From the NCBI GenBank assembly GCA_020848455.1, contig JADLAB010000265.1, forward strand, positions 35,052 to 99,051: 64,000 nucleotides of DNA. The letters are read 5' to 3'. Below are positions 20,001 to 28,338 of this stretch, piece after piece (positions within the stretch are counted from its first letter, which is position 1; every line of letters starts with the position of its first letter). The translations under genes were made by a program, and so were the position numbers. The notes under the pieces are model-generated. The model made no database searches. It was given only the letters and a program-made list of their open reading frames with translations, and was not told the origin of the DNA. This stretch comes from Polyangiaceae bacterium (GTDB lineage Bacteria; Myxococcota_A; Polyangia; Polyangiales; Polyangiaceae).

Positions 20001-22088
20001 GTGAGCGAGCAAAGGCCGGCCCAGAACGACGCTCCCGCCGGCGCGTCGAGTGTGCCGGGGTCTCCAGCCCCTCCGCAGGGCAGCGGCGTGTCGCCGGCGT
20101 CGCGGTCCGCGATGCCGCCCCCGCCGCCGCGCCGCAATCCGGGCAGCCTCGCGCCCCCGCCGCCACCGCGCTCGACGAGCGGCCTCGGGGGCGGGGCGGG
20201 CAGCGTCCGCCCGCCACCGGCACCCGGGACCTTGCGCCCGCCACCCCTGCCAGCGGCGCCCACGGCGCAGCCGGCCCCCGCCACGCTCCGCCCGCCCGCG
20301 CGCGCTCCGACGAGCACCGGGGTCCCCGCCACGCCCGAGCGGCGCTCGGGGACGCTGGGGAGCAGCAGCGGCTTCGACCGCGCGGCCCTCGAGGCCGCCG
20401 CGGCCGCGGCAGCGACCGAGGCGCCCGCGCCGCCCACCGGGGCGCCCGGCAGCTCGCCCCACACGCTCGATCCGGAGGCGCTCGCGGAGGCGCTGCGGCT
20501 CCTGCAGCCGACGCCCCAGGTCAATGCCGTCGCCGCGACCGCACGGGCTCCGGCGCCGCCGTACGGCACCGCGAGCGCGACCGAGGGCGAGACGTCGCGG
20601 ACGAGCGACTTCGGGCCCCCGCGCACGGAGCGCAACCCGAGTAGCGCGGAGGCCATCGTGGTGCCCGCCCACGTTCTCTCCGTCGCCATCGCCGCCGTGA
20701 CCCCCGCCGCGCCGGCCGGCGAGCCGGCGCGCAGCAGCGACGCCGCCCCGCGCGCGCGCCGCGCCGAGGAGCTCGCCGGCGAGGCGCGCACCTCCGCCCA
20801 GCGCGGCGCCGACAGCGAGCTCGCGGAGCGCGTGACGGCCGTGCCGTCGACGGCCCCGTACGACCCCGCCGCCGTGTCCTTCACCCCGGCGCCCTCGTCG
20901 CCGACCGGGCGCACGGCGCCGCCGGCCACCCAGCCCAGCCCTGCCGCGCTCGCCGAGCACCCGCTGCTCGCGCCGCGCCAGGCGGAGCTCCTGCGCGACA
21001 TGGAGCTCGTGCGCGGTGCCTTCGAGCGGAGCCAGGCGGAGCTCGCCGCGACGCGCAGCGAGCTCGCCGCGCTCCGGGCGGCGCTCGCCGCGCGCGAGAC
21101 CGAGCTCGAGGCGGCGCGTGCCGCGCCGGCGGGCAAGCCGGGCGCCGCCGAAGCGGCGCTGCGCGAGAGCCTGGCGGAGCGCGGTCGGATGCTCGACGCC
21201 GTCCAGCGCGAGCTCGCCACCGCACGGCGCGCGCTCGAGACCGCGCAGGCGCACGCCCAGCGCGAGGCGGCGGGGCCGCGCGCCGAGCTCGCGGCGGCGC
21301 AGCGCGAGCGCGACGCCCTGCGCGAGAGCCTGGGGGAGCGTGGCCGCCTGCTCGACGCCGTCCAGCGCGAGCTCGCGGCGGCGCGCGCCAACGTCGAGTT
21401 CGGGGAGCACGCGCTCGTCGACGCCCGCGCTGCGACCGCGGCGGCCGAGCGCGAGCGGGACGCACTCGCGGCGGCGCTCGACGAGCGCGTGGGCGAGCTC
21501 GCCCACGTGCGCAAGGAGCTCGAGGCGGCCCGGCACCGGGTCGCGACGGTGGAGGCGCCGCTCGTGACGCTGCGCGCCGACCTGACGACCCTGCAGCGCG
21601 AGCGGGTCGTCCTGCGCGACGGCCTCGCGGAGCGCAGCCGGCAGGTCGAGCGCGCGAGCGCCGAGCGCGACCGCGCGCGCGCGGAGCTCGCGCCGCTCGC
21701 CGAGGAGCTCGCGGCTCTGCGCCAGGAGCACGCGGCGACCGCGACCGCGCGGGCCGAGCTCGAGGCGACGCTCGCGGCGCGGGACGCGCGGGTCGCCGAG
21801 CTCGAGGCGACGCTCGCGGCGCGGGAGGTGCAAGGCGCCGAGCGCGCCAGAGCGCCCGCGGCGCAGGCCCCACCGGACGATCTGCGACGCATCAAGGGCA
21901 TCGGGCCCAAGTTCGCCGAGCGGCTCGGCGCGCTCGGTGTGGCGAGCTACGCGGCCATCGCCGCCTGGCAGGAGGGCGACGTGCAGAGCTTCGCCGACGC
22001 GCTCGGCATCAAGGCCGCGCGCATCCGGCGCGAGCAGTGGGTGGAGCGCGCCCGCGAGCTCGCCGCCGGGGCCGCGCCTCGGGGCTGA
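20001..22088 (+). CDS. Pro-rich, coiled-coil protein with C-terminal helix-hairpin-helix domain
   Basis: The 695-residue protein has three zones. Residues 1 to about 320 are Pro/Ala/Ser-rich and probably disordered. Residues about 325-615 are a long coiled coil of Ala/Arg/Glu/Leu heptads that includes repeated RGRxLDAVQRELA blocks. Residues about 626-695 are a helix-hairpin-helix domain (DDLRRIKGIGPKFAERL). This HhH type is annotated in many bacteria as a predicted 5' nuclease-like DNA-binding domain appended to membrane or coiled-coil proteins. The domain probably binds DNA non-specifically; nuclease activity is unproven. There is no membrane helix. The GTG start is the only reasonable one and lies 21 bp after a promoter-like pair. 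Confidence 0.78.
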   Translation: MSEQRPAQNDAPAGASSVPGSPAPPQGSGVSPASRSAMPPPPPRRNPGSLAPPPPPRSTSGLGGGAGSVRPPPAPGTLRPPPLPAAPTAQPAPATLRPPARAPTSTGVPATPERRSGTLGSSSGFDRAALEAAAAAAATEAPAPPTGAPGSSPHTLDPEALAEALRLLQPTPQVNAVAATARAPAPPYGTASATEGETSRTSDFGPPRTERNPSSAEAIVVPAHVLSVAIAAVTPAAPAGEPARSSDAAPRARRAEELAGEARTSAQRGADSELAERVTAVPSTAPYDPAAVSFTPAPSSPTGRTAPPATQPSPAALAEHPLLAPRQAELLRDMELVRGAFERSQAELAATRSELAALRAALAARETELEAARAAPAGKPGAAEAALRESLAERGRMLDAVQRELATARRALETAQAHAQREAAGPRAELAAAQRERDALRESLGERGRLLDAVQRELAAARANVEFGEHALVDARAATAAAERERDALAAALDERVGELAHVRKELEAARHRVATVEAPLVTLRADLTTLQRERVVLRDGLAERSRQVERASAERDRARAELAPLAEELAALRQEHAATATARAELEATLAARDARVAELEATLAAREVQGAERARAPAAQAPPDDLRRIKGIGPKFAERLGALGVASYAAIAAWQEGDVQSFADALGIKAARIRREQWVERARELAAGAAPRG

Positions 22089-22103
22089 GCGCGCCGACCC
22101 GGC

Positions 22104-23117
22104 TCAGCCCCACAACGCGGACGGCGCCGGGCCGAGGCGGCCGGCCTGCGCGCGCATCCCCGCGGGCCGGTCGCGCGCGAGCCACAGCGCACCGTCGAGG
22201 TCGGCCCAGCGGGCCTGCGCGGCCACGAGGAGCGCCGGAGCGATCGCGAGCGAGCTCGACACCATCGACCCCACCATGAGCTCGAAGCCCGCGGCGCGCG
22301 CGGCGGCTGCGAGCGCGAGCGCCGCGGTGAGCCCACCGGCCTTGTCGAGCTTCACGTTGACCGCCTCGTAGCGACCCGCGAGCGCCGCGAGCGAGCTGCG
22401 GTCGTGGCACGACTCGTCCGCGCACACGGGCACCGGATGCGCCAGGCCCGCGAGCGCCGCGTCGTCCGCCGCGGGCAGGGGCTGCTCGCAGAGCTCGACG
22501 CCGAGAGCCGCGAGCTCGGGCGCGACCGAGGCGTAGAGCTCGGCCGTCCAGGCCTCGTTCGCGTCGACGACGAGGCGCGCGCGCGGCGCGGCGGCCCGGA
22601 CGGTGCGCACGCGCTCGCACACGCCCTCGCGCCCGCCCTCGCGCCCGAGCTTGACCTTGAGCAGCGGCAGCTCGGCGTGCGCGCCCGCCGCCGCGGCCAT
22701 CGCCGCCGGCTCGTCGAGGCTCACCGTGAAGGCCGTCACGATCGGCGCGGGGGGTGCGAGCCCCGCGAGCTGCCACGCGGGCCGCCCCGTCGACTTCGCC
22801 TCGAGGTCCCAGAGCGCACAGTCGATGGCGTTGCGCGCCGGCCCCGGCCCGAGGGCCGCCCCGAGCGCGGTGCGGTCCATGCCGTGCTCGAGCGCGCGGA
22901 GCACCGTTCGCGCCGCGGCGAGCTCCCCCTCGGGGCTCTGGCCGTAGCGACGGAGCGGGGCGCCTTCGCCCCGTCCCGTCGCACTGCCCTGCTCGATCTC
23001 GCAACACACGACCTCGACCTCGCGCTTCTCGTCGCGCGACGTCCGGAAGACTCCGGCCACCGCAAAGCGCTCGAGCGCGAGGCGCACCCGCCGCTGGCTC
23101 GTCGATCCGCTGGACAC
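22104..23117 (-). CDS. dipeptide epimerase (enolase superfamily, L-Ala-D/L-Glu-type)
   Basis: The 337-residue protein belongs to the muconate-lactonising subgroup of the enolase superfamily. The catalytic lysine pair is the KVK of LLKVKLG. The metal ligands are Asp in VVDANEAW, Glu in CEQPLP and Asp in CADESCH, and the second base is Lys in NVKLDKAGG. This set is that of dipeptide epimerases such as YcjG/YkfB, which interconvert L-Ala-D-Glu and L-Ala-L-Glu from murein peptides. Exact dipeptide specificity cannot be read from sequence. It starts with GTG at 23117, about 90 bp from the divergent acetyltransferase, and ends 15 bp from the stop of the convergent HhH gene. Confidence 0.88.
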   Translation of the reverse strand: MSSGSTSQRRVRLALERFAVAGVFRTSRDEKREVEVVCCEIEQGSATGRGEGAPLRRYGQSPEGELAAARTVLRALEHGMDRTALGAALGPGPARNAIDCALWDLEAKSTGRPAWQLAGLAPPAPIVTAFTVSLDEPAAMAAAAGAHAELPLLKVKLGREGGREGVCERVRTVRAAAPRARLVVDANEAWTAELYASVAPELAALGVELCEQPLPAADDAALAGLAHPVPVCADESCHDRSSLAALAGRYEAVNVKLDKAGGLTAALALAAAARAAGFELMVGSMVSSSLAIAPALLVAAQARWADLDGALWLARDRPAGMRAQAGRLGPAPSALWG

Positions 23118-23210
23118 GGCCGCACGCTACCTCGGCGTGTACGCCGCCGCACCCCGGCGGTCGCGGCCCTCGCCCCGGCCCGCCCGTGGACAGGGCTGCT
23201 CGCCCGCCCT

Positions 23211-23744
23211 ATGCCCGTCCGCATGGCGATCCTGGAGCTCAGGCAGGCCACGCTGCGCCCGTGGCGCGCGAGCGACGCGGCCGCGCTCGTCCCGCACGCC
23301 AACAACCGGGCCGTGTGGCGCAACGTGCGCGATCGCTTTCCGCACCCCTACACGCCGGCCGACGCCGAGGCGTGGGTCGCGTTCGCCTCGAGCCAGACTC
23401 CGATGCAGACCTTCGCGGTGGACGTCGGGGGCGAGGCCGTGGGCGGCATCGGCATCGGAATCGGCGACGACGTCCACCGCCGCTCGGCCGAGATCGGCTA
23501 CTGGTTGGGCGAGCGGTTCTGGGGTCGCGGCATCGCCACCGAGGCCGTCGTGGCCGTGAGCTCGTGGGCGTTCGCCACCTTCGACCTGTGCCGTCTCTAC
23601 GCGCTCGTGTTCGAGTGGAACCAGGCGTCGTGCCGCGTGCTCGAGAAGGCGGGCTACGGCCGCGAGGGGCTGCTGCGCCGCAGCGTTCACAAGGACGGGC
23701 AGACCATCGACGCCTTTCTCTACGCGCTCGTTCGACCCGACTGA
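23211..23744 (+). CDS. GNAT-family N-acetyltransferase (RimJ/RimL type)
   Basis: The product (177 residues, or 173 from the ATG at 23223) is a GNAT acetyltransferase of the RimJ/RimL-like branch. It shows the N-terminal LRPWRASDAAALVPHANN helix, the acetyl-CoA loop ERFWGRGIATEAV, and the late N-x-S/A-C-R-V-L-E-K-A-G-Y motif. Such enzymes acetylate ribosomal proteins, amino acids or small molecules; the substrate here is unknown. Neither candidate ATG has a good ribosome-binding site. It is divergent from the dipeptide epimerase and might act in the same peptide-recycling context, which is inference only. Confidence 0.85.
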   Translation: MPVRMAILELRQATLRPWRASDAAALVPHANNRAVWRNVRDRFPHPYTPADAEAWVAFASSQTPMQTFAVDVGGEAVGGIGIGIGDDVHRRSAEIGYWLGERFWGRGIATEAVVAVSSWAFATFDLCRLYALVFEWNQASCRVLEKAGYGREGLLRRSVHKDGQTIDAFLYALVRPD

Positions 23745-24103
23745 CGCCGCCGGCGGCGCGCGACGCGGGCCGGGATGAGCCGAAGCGGGGGGGAGGTGCG
23801 TCTGAGGGTCGCACGGAGGCGCCGTCCGGTCCGACCGGCGGCGTCGTGGGGCGCCATGTAGGCGCGGGGGGTTTTGCGGTTTACATGACGTCGGAACTGC
23901 GGCATGTGTCCGTCCGGTTCGCGCCGCCGACTCACGGGCCGCGGAACCGCCGAGGCGGCAAGCCGCGGGGGGCTTCGACCCCCGCCGTCGATCCCACCCT
24001 GCTCGCCGAGCGCGCCGAGGTGATCCCTCGACGCGCCTCGCCGGTCCGCAGCACGAGCCTCGAACAACGCGACACACCCAACGGAATCGATCGGAGGACA
24101 CCC
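23745..24103. other. 359-bp intergenic stretch before the Cys-rich lipoprotein gene
   Basis: I see no gene here. A GC-rich inverted repeat at about 23819-23843 (CGCCGTCCGGTC facing GACCGGCGGCG with one bulged base) could fold on the nascent RNA after the acetyltransferase gene, but it lacks a T tract. A GGTTTTGCGGTTTACATG segment near 23870-23887 is less GC-rich than its surroundings and may hold promoter elements; no clear -35/-10 pair is present. Confidence 0.4.
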
Positions 24104-25246
24104 ATGAGCTTGAATCGCTGGAACCTGCTCGCCGCGCCCGCGCTGACCCTGGGCCTGGCCATGCCTTTCCTCGCCAACTGCAAGGCGCTCGGCAACATCG
24201 TCCCGGGCATGAGCTGCGACGAGCTCGACAACGGCAACTTCGCCGCGCTCAAGTTCGAGGGCGACGCCAGCGTACAGGGCAAGCTCAAGGGCTTCCTCGA
24301 GGCCGTCTACAACCTCGACAAGCTCGCCGCCGACGCCGAGGTGGGCCTCATCGCCTCCTGCGCCGAGCTCGGCAAGGCCGCCGGCCTGCCCGAGGCGGAG
24401 CTCAAGGCCGACCCGAGCGGCGGCGAGGGCGCCAAGAAGGTGTGCTTCGCGGTCGCCGCGAAGATCGAGAACATCCTGAAGGGTGGCGTGACCCTGTCGG
24501 TCGAGGTCAAGGAGCCCAAGTGCTACGCCGACGTCGACGCCATGATGAAGTGCTTCGGCGAGTGCGGCGCCACCATCAAGCCGGGCGAGCTCGACGTGGC
24601 CTGCGAGGGCGGCAAGATCTCGGGCGAGTGCAAGGGCGAGTGCAAGGGCAGCTGCACCCTCGAGGCGGGCGCCAAGTGCGAGGGTAGCTGCGGCGGCAGC
24701 TGCGAGGGCAAGTGCGACGGCAAGGAGTCGCACGGCTCGTGCGCCGGCAAGTGCGACGGCACCTGCTCGGGCAGCTGCACCGTCACCGGCAAGGCCGAGT
24801 GCAGCGGCAGCTGCGAGGGCGGTTGCTCGGTCGACGTCCAGGCACCGAAGTGCTCGGGCACCTTCAAGCCCCCGAGCGTGAGCGTCGACTGCCAGACCTC
24901 GTGCGGTGCCAAGGCCGCGGCCTCGTTCAAGTGCGATCCGCCGGGCCTCTCGGTGACGCTCGACGGCAAGGCCGCCGACGAGGTCAAGGCGCTCGCCAAG
25001 GGCCTCGAGGTCGCGCTGCCGAAGATCATCGACATCAACGTGCGCCTCGGCAAGAAGCTCGCGGGCACCATCGAGGGCGTCGTCAAGATGGGCGCCGAGC
25101 TGCCCAGCGTCGCGGCGAACGCCGGCACGAAGGCCATCGGGTGCATCGGCGCCGCGGTCGACATGGCCGCGAGCGCGTCGGGCTCGATCGGCGTGAGCGT
25201 GAGCGCGAGCGTGAAGGTGAGCGGCTCGGTCGGCGCGAGCATGTGA
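24104..25246 (+). CDS. Cys-Gly repeat lipoprotein
   Basis: The 380-residue protein begins with a signal peptide ending in a lipobox (LANC, Cys about 27) behind an excellent GGAGGA site. Residues about 145-250 are dominated by short CxGxC and CxGSC units with at least 20 cysteines, resembling proteins of myxobacterial surfaces. Flanking regions are Ala/Lys/Glu-rich and helical, and the C-terminus is a Ser/Val/Gly-rich stretch of alternating residues. The residue after the lipid-bearing Cys is Lys, which in Myxococcus has been associated with export toward the extracellular matrix. The cysteines could form many disulfides or bind metal. Function is unknown. Confidence 0.8.
   Translation: MSLNRWNLLAAPALTLGLAMPFLANCKALGNIVPGMSCDELDNGNFAALKFEGDASVQGKLKGFLEAVYNLDKLAADAEVGLIASCAELGKAAGLPEAELKADPSGGEGAKKVCFAVAAKIENILKGGVTLSVEVKEPKCYADVDAMMKCFGECGATIKPGELDVACEGGKISGECKGECKGSCTLEAGAKCEGSCGGSCEGKCDGKESHGSCAGKCDGTCSGSCTVTGKAECSGSCEGGCSVDVQAPKCSGTFKPPSVSVDCQTSCGAKAAASFKCDPPGLSVTLDGKAADEVKALAKGLEVALPKIIDINVRLGKKLAGTIEGVVKMGAELPSVAANAGTKAIGCIGAAVDMAASASGSIGVSVSASVKVSGSVGASM
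24610..24845 (+). repeat. degenerate CxGxC-encoding repeat
   Basis: About 12-15 imperfect short units based on tgcgagggcagctgc-like sequence encode Cys-Glu/Lys-Gly-Ser/Glu/Lys-Cys. Wobble positions and the middle residues vary, so the array is old or maintained by selection on the protein and not a recent expansion. Confidence 0.75.
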
Positions 25247-25413
25247 CCGTACGAGCGGTGGGACGACGCGGCCGGCTCTGCCGGTGACGGCGTCCCCTCG
25301 GAGCGGCGGGTGCCGCGCGGGTGACCGCGCGCCCCGCCGTTTCGCATTTCGGGGCCGCAGCGCCCGCGGATTGCGCGCCCGCGCGGGGCGGCGCGTGATA
25401 GCCTGGCTTCATC

Positions 25414-26799
25414 ATGCGCCACGTGCTCGTCCTTGCCGGTGCGTGCGCGGGCGGTGTGCTCTGCGCGCCGAGCCTCGCCCATGCTTACGATGTGCTCGCA
25501 GAGGGCTGCGCGGTCGAGCCCTTGTACTGCAAGATCGCCCCCATCGCGTTCGCTCGCAAGGACACGCTACCCATCGAGTGGTCCTTCGACACGGGGTGGA
25601 TCCCGTCGGGGTCGCCCCTGCAGGTGCACCTCTACGCGGGGGTGTACGCCAACACCTGGGTCGAGCTCGCCGGGCAGCTCGAGACGAGCTGGCCCGACAC
25701 GCTCACCCTGCGCGCGCCGGGCAAGCGCGAGGGAGGCGCGATCGGCTACCACTACGGGCTCGAGGTCGGCGCGCAGGCCTCCGTCACCATCACGGTGCTC
25801 GGGCAGAGCTTCCACTGGACCGGCGACATCCCCTACATCCCGCAGATCGACTTCCAGGTGGAGGGCGCGCAGATCTTCGACGCCTGGGGCTGGAGCCCCG
25901 GCGGCACCGTCTCGTCCCAGACCCAGACGGTGACGCTCGCGCAGGTGGGCATCGGCGACATCATCGGCGGCAGCATCCCCGAGATCGACGGCGGCTTCGA
26001 GCTCGACGCGGCCATGGAGCTCGCCGCGACGTGGACCAACCACGCGATCGCGATCCGCACGACCGACGGCGCGCCCGTGAGCGGCGGGCCGATCGTGGTC
26101 GAGGACGGCGCGACGACCTCGGACTACCCGGGCGGCCCCAGCATCGAGTTCGACGTCAACCCGGAGGGCGTCGTCAGCTACGACGGCACGGTCCACCTCA
26201 TCCCGGCGTTCTACGTCGAGCTGCTCGGCCAGTCGTGGAGCATCCCGATCGCGGACATCCCGATCTCGTTCCCGATCACGGACCTCGACTGGAGCTTCGA
26301 CGCCGAGCGCGTGCACGTACCGCTGCCCGACGTCGTCGTGCAGGTGCAGGAGCTCGACTTCGGCGAGGTCACGGTCGGCGAGGAGCGCTACGGCGGCTAC
26401 CCGATCGGCAACGTCGGCGAGGCCGAGGCCGAGGTGGCCGTCGGCGTCACCGACCCGGACAACTTCCCGCTCTGGGACGAGAGCCTGTGGCTCGAGCCGG
26501 GTATCGACCTCGAGGGCGCGCTGCGCTTCGCGCCGAAGTCGGAGGGGCATTTCGAGGCGGAGCTGTACCTCACTTCGAACGATCCGGACGCGCCGCAGCA
26601 GGTGATCATCCTGAAGGGCGACGGCATCGCGGCGCCGGTGCCGCCCGGCGCCCCCGCCGGCCCGGAGAGCCCCGAGGAGAGCGCGGGCTGCGGCTGCAGC
26701 GTGCCGGGCGGGTCGACCCAGGGCGAGCTCGCGCTCGCGCTCGCCGGGCTGGGCCTCGGCGCGGTCGGCCTGCGGCGCCGGCGCCGCCACGCCCGCTGA
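25414..26799 (+). CDS. secreted protein with MYXO-CTERM-type sorting tail
   Basis: The 461-residue protein has an N-terminal signal peptide (cleavage near APSLAHA-YDV). A long beta-rich body follows, including an ASH/choice-of-anchor-like domain around residues 310-405 (ELDFGEVTVGEE and TSNDPDAP). It ends with the tripartite sorting signal seen in myxobacteria: a Cys-containing motif (AGCGCSVPGG), a hydrophobic helix and a terminal RRRRR-type cluster. Proteins with this tail are thought to be processed at the motif and anchored on the cell surface. Trp/Ile/Pro-rich strands in residues 120-300 suggest a repeated beta-sandwich. Its ligand is unknown. It is the clearest taxonomic marker in the window. 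Confidence 0.88.
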   Translation: MRHVLVLAGACAGGVLCAPSLAHAYDVLAEGCAVEPLYCKIAPIAFARKDTLPIEWSFDTGWIPSGSPLQVHLYAGVYANTWVELAGQLETSWPDTLTLRAPGKREGGAIGYHYGLEVGAQASVTITVLGQSFHWTGDIPYIPQIDFQVEGAQIFDAWGWSPGGTVSSQTQTVTLAQVGIGDIIGGSIPEIDGGFELDAAMELAATWTNHAIAIRTTDGAPVSGGPIVVEDGATTSDYPGGPSIEFDVNPEGVVSYDGTVHLIPAFYVELLGQSWSIPIADIPISFPITDLDWSFDAERVHVPLPDVVVQVQELDFGEVTVGEERYGGYPIGNVGEAEAEVAVGVTDPDNFPLWDESLWLEPGIDLEGALRFAPKSEGHFEAELYLTSNDPDAPQQVIILKGDGIAAPVPPGAPAGPESPEESAGCGCSVPGGSTQGELALALAGLGLGAVGLRRRRRHAR

Positions 26800-26906
26800 C
26801 CGAGGGCGTCTGCTGCGTTCTCGTCGGCCGGCGAACAAACCGCTATGCTGACCGAGGTCGCAGACGCGGGCTCCGTCGCGAGCTCGACCTCTGCCCGAGG
26901 ACCCAC

Positions 26907-28310
26907 GTGAACACCTCCGAAAGAGTCGCCCTGCTCGAGAAGCTGCTCGATCGCGTCAAGAGCCGGCCCCCGCGCCGCAAGGCCGACGCCGGCAGCGACC
27001 GCCTCATCACGGCCTCGGAGCTCGAGGCGAAGCACCCCGAGCACGCCCGCGCGCCCGAGCGCGTCGAGCCGCCCGCGAGCGACGCCAAGGCAACGCTGAT
27101 CTCGAACACCGAGACGAGCGCGGCGGCCCGGGCGGCCCGAGCGCTCGAGCCGGTGCGCGTGATCGCGGCGGACGAGATTCCGCCCGCGGAGCCGTCTGCG
27201 GAGGCGTCGGTCGCGGCGCTAGCGGCGGCCGGGTTCTTCGAGGGGCGGGGCGACCTCGCCGCCAAGGTCCTTGCCCCGGTACCGGCACCGAGCGTCGAGG
27301 CGAAGCCCGCGGCGGTCCCCGTCGAGCCCGCTGCGACCGCCGTCCCCACGCCCGAGGCGCGCGCCGCCGAGCCGAAGTCGGCGTTCGAGCTGCTCGCCGA
27401 GGTCAAGGCCGCGAAGTCGCGCGCGCCGGCACCGCCGGTCAAGCCCGCGGTCGATGCCGGCGCACGACCGGCCCCCACCGAGCCGGCGGTGCCGAAGCCC
27501 GCGCTGGCCCTCGACGAGGAGCCCGCGCGTGCGGACGAGGCCACGCGGCGCCCCGAGGCTGCCAGGCCCGCCGAGGTGGCGAAGCCCGTCGAGCCCGTGC
27601 CGGCACCTGCGCCGCAGGTCGCGGCCGAGCCGCTGCGACGTCCCGCGCCCCCACCCCTACCTCGCGCCGAGGAGGAGGGCCGCCGATCCGCACCGCCGCC
27701 CTTGCCGGTCTCTCCTCGCCCGGCCGCGGCCGTGGCCGCGCCGCGCGCCGAGGAGGCGCTCGACGAGGGCGACGAGCCCACGGCGATCCACTCGCGCAAG
27801 GAGCTCGCCGCGCTGCAGACCCTGCTCGCCAAGGGCCCCAAGCCGATCGAGGACGAGATCACATCCGAGGCGCCGATCGAGGCGCCGAAGCTCGCCCCGG
27901 TGCCGAGCCCCGCGGCGCCACCGGTTCTGCTCGCCCCGAGGGAGGCTCCGACGCCCGTCGTCGCCCCGCCGACGCCCGTCGTCGCCCCGCCGACGCCCGT
28001 CGCCGCCCCGCCGGCGCCCGTCGTCGCCCCGGTTGCCCGAGAGGCGGCTCCCGCACCGCTCGCCGCGGCGGCACCCGCCGTCGCGCCGGCGGCGGCGAAG
28101 AGGGTGGCCGAGCTCGTCGCCGAGCCTCCGCCGGCGCCCGCGCCCGCGTTGAGCGCGCGCCCGGAGCTCGTCACCGTTCGCCCCGAGCTCATCAAGCCGG
28201 TGATCGTGGCGACGGGGCGCGTCGGCGAGTTCATCGGAGAGGTGGAGCAGCCACCGCCCCCTCGCTTCGGCGATCTCCTCGACGCGACGCTCGACCTCGG
28301 CTTCGACTGA
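26907..28310 (+). CDS. Pro/Ala-rich disordered protein with conserved-looking ends
   Basis: The 467-residue protein starts at GTG 26907. A short charged N-terminal helix (ERVALLEKLLDRVKSRPP) precedes about 380 residues of Ala/Pro/Glu/Val-rich, low-complexity sequence. One ordered-looking island (DEPTAIHSRKELAALQTLL) lies near residues 290-310. The C-terminus (VGEFIGEVEQPPPP and FGDLLDATLDLGF) is less repetitive and may be a short interaction motif. There is no signal peptide or membrane helix, so it is probably cytoplasmic. Codon use (strong G/C at third positions in this frame only) supports it over the long opposite-strand frame. No family is recognised. Confidence 0.65.
   Translation: MNTSERVALLEKLLDRVKSRPPRRKADAGSDRLITASELEAKHPEHARAPERVEPPASDAKATLISNTETSAAARAARALEPVRVIAADEIPPAEPSAEASVAALAAAGFFEGRGDLAAKVLAPVPAPSVEAKPAAVPVEPAATAVPTPEARAAEPKSAFELLAEVKAAKSRAPAPPVKPAVDAGARPAPTEPAVPKPALALDEEPARADEATRRPEAARPAEVAKPVEPVPAPAPQVAAEPLRRPAPPPLPRAEEEGRRSAPPPLPVSPRPAAAVAAPRAEEALDEGDEPTAIHSRKELAALQTLLAKGPKPIEDEITSEAPIEAPKLAPVPSPAAPPVLLAPREAPTPVVAPPTPVVAPPTPVAAPPAPVVAPVAREAAPAPLAAAAPAVAPAAAKRVAELVAEPPPAPAPALSARPELVTVRPELIKPVIVATGRVGEFIGEVEQPPPPRFGDLLDATLDLGFD
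27948..28031 (+). repeat. four tandem 21-bp units encoding PTPVVAP
   Basis: Units at 27948, 27969, 27990 and 28011 each encode Pro-Thr/Ala-Pro-Val-Val/Ala-Ala-Pro. The first two are identical and the last two carry single changes. They lie inside the disordered part of the protein at 26907-28310. Confidence 0.9.
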
Positions 28311-28338
28311 CGATGCCTGCGGCCTCGGCCACCGGCGC

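Noticed and set aside
24610..24845. CRISPR-like array
   Set aside because: The short units are in-frame codons for CxGxC, are not identical, and have no spacers of constant length. It is a protein repeat.
26843..28234. Leftward 463-codon frame opposite the Pro/Ala-rich gene
   Set aside because: Composition is Ala/Gly/Ser-rich with no start context or motif. Codon position bias favours the rightward frame, which has ordered N- and C-terminal segments.
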